DNA of 64,000 nucleotides, from positions 12,452,412 to 12,516,411 of the forward strand of contig CM043965.1 in the NCBI GenBank assembly GCA_014529385.2, written 5' to 3'. The stretch is from Adiantum capillus-veneris (taxonomy: Eukaryota; Streptophyta; Polypodiopsida; Polypodiales; Pteridaceae). Positions within the stretch are counted from its first letter, which is position 1; each line of letters opens with the position of its first letter. This document shows positions 56,768 to 64,000 of the stretch, piece by piece. Both the position numbers and the translations under genes were made by a program. The notes beneath the pieces were generated by a model. That model searched no databases. It had not been told where the DNA came from and saw only the letters and a program-made list of their open reading frames with translations.

Positions 56768-59088
56768 ATGAATCTTACATCTGGTCGAATACTAGGAAAC
56801 CAAGGCATATTTGGAGAAACCTCCAGTAGAGTATCCATCGAAGAAAGTGTGAATCAGGCAGTCCCTTGCACACTATCCTTGAAGAAGTCTCCGACACTTT
56901 TTCGAATTCAGCATCTGAAATGTCTTCCTATTCGACTCGCTCAAAAACCGAAATGACAATGCGCTATAAGCGTATACTCTTTTTTTATAAGACTAATCGC
57001 CATGGAGCTCAGGTTTACTTGGATCCTAACGAAGAGTATGCTATTTGCATTGATGACCATGGTATTGAGTTTGAAGAGGAGATGAGGACAAACAAACAAG
57101 GAAAAATGTACATGGATAGAAACGAAACTCAGTATTTACAAGTGGAAAACCCAGACATGATAGACAAATGGGGGTTAGAAGTGAATACCATAATTCCAGA
57201 TATGGCCGCAAAAGAAGGGCCACCTACTTTAGAATTCGAGGGACATGATCAAGTTGATTTGAAGCCTTTGAAACAGCTTAGTATAGATAATCCTAGGATC
57301 GGAGTATATTGTTGGGAGGATAGAAACGTCAAAGATTTTTTATGGACTTTGCATGCCAAATCAGGACAACTAACACCCATGAAGATCATCTATATCTTCA
57401 AGATCAAAGACAAGGGATCAACAGATCTACCAAACTACCTGTTTAGGGATTTTTATAACAATAACTTTTTGAGATGATGACTCCAGAGGAGGTAGAACAA
57501 ATCAAATACCAAGGGTATTCCATAAGGGATTGGATATTGGGCCAAGGACAAGAAACTATTCTAAGAGATGAACACCGTGAGAGATCTTCTGAGAGTAATG
57601 TTAAGAAACAAGAAACCACCTCATCATATAGAAAACTGGGTGACACTAAGGCCAGTCCAGGGCTACATGAGTCACTGTTTCCAACAGATTGGTTTGAAGG
57701 ACTAGGAACGTGACCAACTGCCAGGAAACCAGGAGTTGAACCAAATAGGCATGTCAAATCAGCTGAGTTTTCAAAATGGGTCAAAAAATACAGTGGATTG
57801 GGGGATCCATATGACCACTTAGCAAGATTTAAGAAAGTGCTAAGAGCAAAAACGTATTTGATTTCCATACTCAATTCGAGGGGTTTGGAATGACATTAGA
57901 AGGAAAAGCATTGACATGGTTCCAAAACATTACACCAAGGTCAATCATGGATTTGAATACTTTAACTCAAAGATTTGTAGCTGCTTGTTCCAAAACGGGG
58001 ATCAAACACAATACGATAGCTCAAATCTACAGATTTAAATAGAAACAAGGTGAGTTTGTTAGGGATTGTGCAACTTGAATGAACAATGCATTGGAAGATG
58101 CCTAGAGCTACAGATACGGGCAAAAGAACGACTCGTATCATTGTTTCTAGAGGGACTGCTAAACAAAGAACTTCATGTTGTACTGTATAGCAAGAAGCAT
58201 ACAACCCTAGAAGAGTGTGTGTCAGATGCTATTGACTTAGGAGAAAATTGTTATATTTTCAACAAAGAAGATGTCCTTAAGGATAACCAAAGCGAGAAAA
58301 CAACATCCACCAAACCAACACAAGTAAGGACGACTGCTGCAGCATCACTGCAACCATAGAAAACATGCTCAAAAGGATGAATGACATGATGAATAACATG
58401 CAAAAAGCACCTTTGAGGGGACCAAGACAAGGGATGCCTCAACAGGGACAACCAATTAGACCGAATAAATGGTGTACAATTGAGGGTAAATGCACCAACC
58501 ACGAGACCAATGAAGTCTATTACCAACCAAAGTATGATGGGAATGTTCAATATGTGCCTATAAGGCCACAAAGACAACCCATGTAAAGATATCAGCTTAA
58601 TATGCCCCAGCTCAAAGACCAGCGATGGGTATGGAAAGACCTCAACCCATGCTGGGCCAACAACCTCCATATGCAGGACATAATGCAGTGCTTGTAAAGT
58701 ACATACATTCAGAGGGAGTCATAGATGAACACTAGTGCCTGTTACACCCTATGCTGAGCCTAGTCCATCTATAGTAATGGTAGAAGGAGAGTGGTATAAT
58801 TAACATCCACCACCAATGGAAGAACTTGTGACTTATACTACACCAGAGCTTGCACCAATGTACTATCTAGCTAATCAACGTGTTAGACCTCCAATGGTAA
58901 GACCCATGATTAAGCCAAGAACTGGAAACTGTCATAAATGTGGTGCGGATGATCATTGGAAGAATGAATGTCCAAAGCCTGACAAAGACCTCAAGCCAGT
59001 GGATGCTTATTGCATACAATGTTGCAAAATGGGAGGACACTTCTCTGAGGATTGTCCAAAAAATCCTTTAAACAAGGGTAAACAGTAG
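56768..59088 (+). pseudogene. gag of C2
   Basis: Best preserved gag of the family. The start (MNLTSGRILGNQGIFGETSS) shifts frame near 56870 into a 203-codon frame (56866-57477) with YLDPNEEYAICIDDHGIEFE, LQVENPDMIDKWGLEVNTII, VYCWEDRNVKDFLWTLHAKS and KIIYIFKIKDKGSTDLPNYL. A capsid-like part follows near 57860-58360 (SLFLEGLLNKELHVVLYSKK, TTLEECVSDAIDLGEN). The knuckles CHKCGADDHWKNEC and CIQCCKMGGHFSEDC (58816-59088) are both intact. Several frameshifts separate the parts. Confidence 0.82.
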
Positions 59089-59180
59089 TGAACGTAGTCC
59101 AAGTGACACCTAGTAGCTCCTTGTTCCAATCAAGGTAACCATCAGAGCCCAGGCTAGGAAAAAGAAACATAACTCCTCTA

Positions 59181-60052
59181 ATGATTCAGAGAATACAAAA
59201 TTTCCTCTCAAAAGACCAAAGAAGCGGAAACAAAAGGTATGAGATGAGAAAACAAAAACAAAGGGCTGAAATCGAGGAGAAAGCAGAGAAGTTATTCCAG
59301 GAAAAAGTGAAAGAAACTGGCAGCGAAATCAAAGAAACCACCGTGAAATTTGGAGGATCAATTTTGGTTGACAAAATTTTTGAGCCTATTAATGCAGCCT
59401 TGGAAGCTTACCAAGTAGGACTTAAAGCAAACCAAAACATGAAAAACAAATGGAAAAACTAGCCTTCTCCAGACATGGATGCAGCGAACCTTGAAGCTTA
59501 TCAATCACGCACGAGATGCTGGCAAAAAAAAATCCCATGCTTCAAAGTATGGAAAAACCTGAGGAGCTTGTGGTAGAAAACAATAGAAAAAAATCTGAAG
59601 TGGTGGTAGAGCCCCACCTTGAAACAAAGGAGCCAAAACTTATAGTGTTGGACAGCGAAGATGCCTTAGACAGAACTCCATTCGTAGAAGAAGACTGGCC
59701 AGGACACTTATGGAAAAAATCTAGAGCGATTAATCATGGGAGCTTAACTCTGAAGTCAGCTCTTATAGAAGAAGTTTGGTTAGACAACCTACCTCCTGAA
59801 ATGGACATGGATATACAATCCTTGTATGGGGATTGCGGGTGTGAAGCTTCAGGAATGTCTAAACCATTGACCTTGAAAACATTATCCTCTTACTTGGGAG
59901 ATAACGAAGATGAATCCATAGTGTGTAAACCCACTCAAGTAAAAAGAGCTAAACAGACCCTAGAAGTGCCTCCATTCAATTATGTCTACACCTATCCAAT
60001 GCACTCTTACTTTAGAAGAACTGCTGAAAATCGGGCCATATTTATGGAATGA
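59181..60052 (+). pseudogene. coiled-coil and acidic linker of C2
   Basis: 59181-59462 reads EMRKQKQRAEIEEKAEKLFQ, then GGSILVDKIFEPINAALEAY, a charged heptad-like region ending at a TAG. 59516-60052 is acidic (VVVEPHLETKEPKLIVLDSE) and has LPPEMDMDIQSLYGDCGCEA, LTLKTLSSYLGDNEDESIV, close to C1 at 44554-44750. It precedes protease. Homology to E suggests this large spacer is a constant feature of the family. Role unknown. Confidence 0.72.
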
Positions 60053-60179
60053 TCTACAAAAAACTCTAGAGAAGGTTCGGATAACAGGGCTAATCGCAAA
60101 AAAAATGGAAAATTTGAAACATGAAATGGATAACAAAGAGATTAGATTTGTTCCAATGAACAAAGTCGGAGAATAATAC

Positions 60180-60387
60180 GAAGGGGAAGAAGGAAACACC
60201 ACCCTTCCAGTGAAATATAATGATATAGAAACCATGGCAATACTGGATCGTGGGGCAGGCATAGACATAGCCACGAAAACAATATGGGAATCCTGGGGAC
60301 AACCAACCATTAGATAAAATTGAATGAATTGCATTTGGCTGATGGACATATCGAAAGACCCTTAGGACTACTTGAAAAAGTGATAGT
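60180..60387 (+). pseudogene. protease fragment of C2
   Basis: ETMAILDRGAGIDIATKTIW has the active-site segment with DRG for D-[ST]-G. It continues to LLEKVIV and is cut at 60388 by the LTR of C3. Confidence 0.78.
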
Positions 60388-61306
60388 TGTTAGCAGCAAG
60401 CTAACTGGGATACCATTTTTTGGAGCTCTCATTATAAAAACACTTATTATTTTGATAAATCGGAAATATTGTAACTCTTATTTTCCGGATAAGCCTTGTA
60501 ATTGATGAGCCGGAGCTACAAGCTTCTAAATTGTATCAATTTGTCATTACTCATCTTTAGTTAGAGCTCCTAGATTATTAGTTTTGACCACTAAAAACCT
60601 TGGCTAAGGTATAAAAACCAATTTTTGTAAGTTAATTTCAAGTTTTGGAAAATAAAATACACAGCGTCAGCTAACGGCTCTCACTTCTCTCCTTCTTGTG
60701 CTTCCTAATCCCTCCTCGGTTGTCACATTTTGCAGTCACGTTTGTTGCATTGCAACCGCAGGTAAGAGCTCTACGCGTTGACGTAAACACTTCACGGTAT
60801 TTCGTAGCTTTTGGCATCATCGACTTGCGAACTAATTTCATCATAAGTAAGAATTTACACTTCAAAATCAAAAACCACGCATAGGCAGGGTATTGAGGCA
60901 TCATTCCTAAGCATTTAGGTGCATTCTGGGTCAAAAACGACTAGGTCAAAAATCCATTGTTGTTAATAATCATGATTTTTTCACTTGACCTAAAGTGGAA
61001 TTTGAGACCATAAGCATGTGTGTTTAGGTGTTATAAACATGTTGTAAAAATTTTGTTACTTCTGGATGTCATTTGATGGTGTAACAGATGTGATTTGTTT
61101 GCTGATGAGCGATTGTCTTTTGGATTTCAGTCACTTGAGTGTATCTTGAGTTAGATGCAAGTTGTTTGGTGTTTTCCGAGAGATTGACAACCTCTTGTAG
61201 CCTCTATGCACTAGTCGAGTTAGTTTTTCCCCATGGATTGACAATTAATCGTGGTTCTCGCTAAATCTGCAATAAGATAGGAGTGAGGTTAGACGCCGGT
61301 CCCACA
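60388..61306 (+). repeat. full-length 5' LTR of C3
   Basis: 919 bp from TGTTAGCAGC to GTCCCACA. It has a TATA-like GGTATAAAAACC near 60609. C1 and C2 carry only parts of it. Confidence 0.85.
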
Positions 61307-61308
61307 TT

Positions 61309-61326
61309 TGGCACCGTTGCCCGGGA
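61309..61326 (+). other. primer-binding site of C3
   Basis: TGGCACCGTTGCCCGGGA, two bases after the LTR, tRNA-Asp-like (from memory of the family). Confidence 0.78.
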
Positions 61327-63260
61327 TTGAAGAGACCTAAACTAGGAAAAAACACGAGTGTCTTGTTAAGTAATCCTTTAACTTCCTCTAGGATCTCCTA
61401 GAGTAAAAACTTTCTTTTTAGAAATCGCATAGCTCAAGATTGTCGTCTTTTGCTATGTAGAGGTAGCTTGGAGGTAAGTCGTACTTGCTGAGTGCCTTTA
61501 GGATTGTAGAACTTGATTAGGATTTTGAGGATGATTGATAGACGAGACAAGTCTTAAGATCGATGTTTAGAAAATCATTAAAAACAAGAAAACAAGTGTT
61601 TGTGGACAATTTCCACAACCCCATTGCATGAGAACCTAGGATTAGGGTAAGTAGGATCCGGGTGGATTTTAGAACATTTCTCTCTCCGAAAGAATCATTG
61701 TGAGTTGTTATTTGAAGTTGCAAAATTTCAGGTCTACCGCTAGAAATAGCACAAAATTACTCCAAACCACTCAATCCGACTGGGGAGTATACTTAAAAGT
61801 TGTATGAACCAGTGGGTAAGGTCAAGGACACATTGAGGTAAAAATTTTAAGAGTTAGAAAAAACTAAAATTATTTATTTTTTCTTGACAATTTAAGCCAA
61901 ATTAAGTTTTGACTTGATTCATAGGCTTAAAATAGCTCTTGAAAAGACCGTCCATTGAAAAAGTGCAAAAAAATATTCATTTTAAGCCTGAAGTAAATAA
62001 TGATGATTATTTACTTTCAATTCAAATTTGACCAAGTTTGATAGCAATGACTCATTGCATGTGTACTTTTGTAAAGGCACATACGATTTGGATCACCAAA
62101 CTCGCAAAAAACTAGGTAAAAACTAAAGTTTGTACTAGCTTTCGAGAACTTGAGTGTAAATTTGGAAACAAATTGTCCAAACTCAATGAAATTTGATTCA
62201 TAGGCTTATATTGATGTGATAGACATGTGCACATGCTCAGTTGACCAAAAAGATACAACAAGTTGTCAAAAGTAAATAATCACGGTTATTTACATCTGCC
62301 CCATTTTTCATTTTTTTTGCTCAAGTTACCATACCACTAGTTTTACCATGTTGTAATAAGCCCACAAACCTAATTTGGTAAGATTTGGATCATTAGATTG
62401 AAAATTGTGACCAAAATTGCAAAGTCAGTCTACAGACAGAAAATTGATGACCATTTCACCAAAAATTGTCCAAACTTGATGATACTTAGCTAGAGACCTT
62501 AAGTTGAAGTGCTTAACAGATCTATGTCAAGATTGGGACAAAAACTTGCAAAACAAAAATCTAGAGTAAACCGCGATTATTTACATCTGCTTCAAAAATT
62601 GACAATCTTGCATATTTGAGCATACCACAAGGTCAAGCATATCAAGTAGATGGTGAAATTTGGATCACAAAAGTGAGATTTAAGCCACATTCTTGAAATC
62701 AAAGTCTATGGACACGGAACAGTTGATAACTTGACTAGATTTTGTCCAAACTTATTGAAACTTGTCCAAGATCCTTAACAGGTTGTATACTTGGCAAACC
62801 AAGCCAAAAAGTGCAAAAATTTGACAAAAGTAAATAATCACGATTATTTACACCTGCTACACAGAGCTACCAATTTTGACTTTTGAACTTGTAGAGTGTT
62901 AGAACAACATAATACAAAGCCACCGGGCAATTTTAGGTTCAATCGGATCCAAATTGGTACATGTTCACTCAGCTTTTAGGCTGCAGATTAATCCTTTGAT
63001 TTTTGCCAAAGTCAAGTCTGAAAATCTCAATTGCTGACTAAATTAGCTTGAATTGAAGTGATACACACAGACCAATCACAAGAGTTAGCAAAAACTACAC
63101 AGTCTTTGTGAAAGAACAGCTAACTTGATCAAAATTGATACAAGAATCAAGTTGCAGCCAAGGAATTGACAACTTAACAAGAGTTGCAATCAAGTCAAGT
63201 GAAAATTGACAACAAGTCAATCGAACGATAAGTACTCTATCCAGGGCTTCACAAGTCTTT
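61327..63260 (+). repeat. C3 leader with four dyad repeats
   Basis: Dyads at 61993-62014, 62272-62293, 62566-62584 (3 bp shorter) and 62830-62851. The order and spacing match C1 and C2. Confidence 0.87.
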
Positions 63261-64000
63261 ATGAACCTTAGATCTAGTTGTGTACTAGGAAATCAAGGCA
63301 TATTTGGAGAAACCTCTAGTAGAGTATCCACCAAGAAAGCGTGAATCAAGGCAATTCCTTGCACACTATCCTTGAAGAAGTCTCAGGCACTTTCTCAGAT
63401 TCAACATCTGAAATGTCTTCTTATTCGACTCACTTAGAAACCGGAAGAACAGTGCTCTACAAGCATATACTCTCTTTTTATAAGACTAATTGCCATGGAG
63501 CTCAGGTTTACCTGGATCCTAATGAAGAGTATGCTATTCACATTGATGACCATGGTATTGAGTTCGAAGAAGAGATCAGGGCAAGCAAACAAGGAGAAAT
63601 GTACATGTATAGAAATGGAACTCAATATTTACAAGTCAAAAATCTTGTCGCGATAGACAAATGGGGGTTAAAAGTAAATACCATAATTCCAGATATGGCA
63701 GGTAAAGAAGGACAACCAACATTAGAATTCAAGGGATACGATCAAGTTGATTTGAAGCCTTTGAAATGGCCTAGTATGGATAATCCTAGAATCAGAGTCT
63801 ATTGTTGGGAGAATAGAAATTTAAAAGATCTTCTATGGAATTCGCATGCCAAATTCGGACAATTAACACACATGAAGTTCTTATCTTCAAGATCATAAGG
63901 GATTATCAGACCTACCAACCTACCTGTTTAGGGATTGTTATAACAACAACTTGGTTATGACGACTCCTGAGGAGGTGGAACAAACCAGATATCAAGGGTA
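63261..64000 (+). pseudogene. gag N-terminal part of C3
   Basis: Starts ATGAACCTTAGATCTAG (MNLRS). A missing base near 63332 shifts the frame; the main frame 63341-63898 (185 codons) carries EMSSYSTHLETGRTVLYKHI, YLDPNEEYAIHIDDHGIEFE and VYCWENRNLKDLLWNSHAKF. It is cut by a TAA at 63896 and then by the window edge. The protein is parallel to C1 and C2. Confidence 0.8.

Larger units (their letters stand above)
54232..60387 (+). mobile_element. element C2: truncated copy of the C family
   Basis: A 5'-truncated LTR (54232-54796), primer site, dyad-repeat leader, gag, coiled-coil linker and the first part of protease. It stops inside protease at GAAAAAGTGATAGT, where the LTR of C3 starts. Its LTR begins only at GCGTCTATTGCATTAC, corresponding to about 60736 in the C3 LTR, because the TGATAGCC element occupies the left side. 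Most of pol is lacking. Confidence 0.85.
60388..64000 (+). mobile_element. element C3: 5' part of a C-family element, runs off the right edge
   Basis: Complete LTR, primer site, dyad leader and the start of gag. It lies in the same orientation as C2 and starts inside C2 protease. If it is an insertion, the bases ATAGT at 60383-60387 would be one target copy; the other would lie beyond the window. Confidence 0.83.

Overview
The window looks like repeat-rich nuclear DNA of a land plant with a large genome. Plant-type Ty3/Gypsy and Ty1/Copia retrotransposons fill most of it, most coding regions are broken by stops and frameshifts, elements sit inside one another, and long (GA)n/(CT)n tracts occur. 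I see no convincing intact host gene, no rRNA or tRNA gene and no CRISPR. The species cannot be named from this; I lean towards a fern, gymnosperm or similar.

Layout. 1-311: a minus-strand open frame that runs off the left edge, possibly a host exon. 332-10638 (minus): element A, a complete but dead Ty3 chromovirus with 1.6 kb LTRs, a perfect 5-bp target duplication (TACCT) and an initiator-Met-type primer site; a 1.6 kb LTR-like insertion (2530-4131) cuts its integrase. 10644-14780: unclassified DNA with minisatellites and a broken minus-strand frame split by a 1318-bp miniature LTR element (12138-13455). 14780-16957: fragment of a retroelement coding for a retropepsin relic followed by repeated W-[IV]-P-K motifs. 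16958-19498 (minus): the 3' half of a Copia element with a 228-bp LTR. 19499-30758: element B, a Tat-like Ty3 element with two RNase H domains; it is a recombinant of two copies and carries a 2.6 kb LTR-like insertion. 31300-34690 (minus): element E (gag knuckles, coiled coil, protease, W-[IV]-P-K repeats; RT to integrase missing). 34690-39100: about 4.4 kb of diverged repeats built on the self-complementary core CCTATGGCCCTAGGGCCATAGG-like sequence. 39101-49301: element C1, a Ty3 element related to E with LTR, tRNA-Asp-like primer site, a dyad-repeat leader, gag, protease, RT, RNase H, a doubled HHCC module, integrase and then a second protease-like domain plus W-[IV]-P-K repeats. 49302-49970: a 669-bp TIR transposon with an empty-site paralogue nearby. 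49971-51804: a 0.6 kb tandem duplication, long GA/CT tracts and a 34-bp minisatellite. 51805-53529: nothing recognised. 53530-54231: inverted copy of the LTR family found inside B. 54232-60387 and 60388-64000: elements C2 and C3, sisters of C1, joined head to tail; C3 runs off the right edge.

The parts do not form a cellular pathway. They are successive layers of retroelement insertion, recombination and decay. The most unusual signals are the 3' protease plus W-[IV]-P-K module shared by three loci, the four-fold array of about 290-bp leader repeats with a strict dyad in all three C copies, and the large palindrome-rich block at 34.7-39.1 kb.
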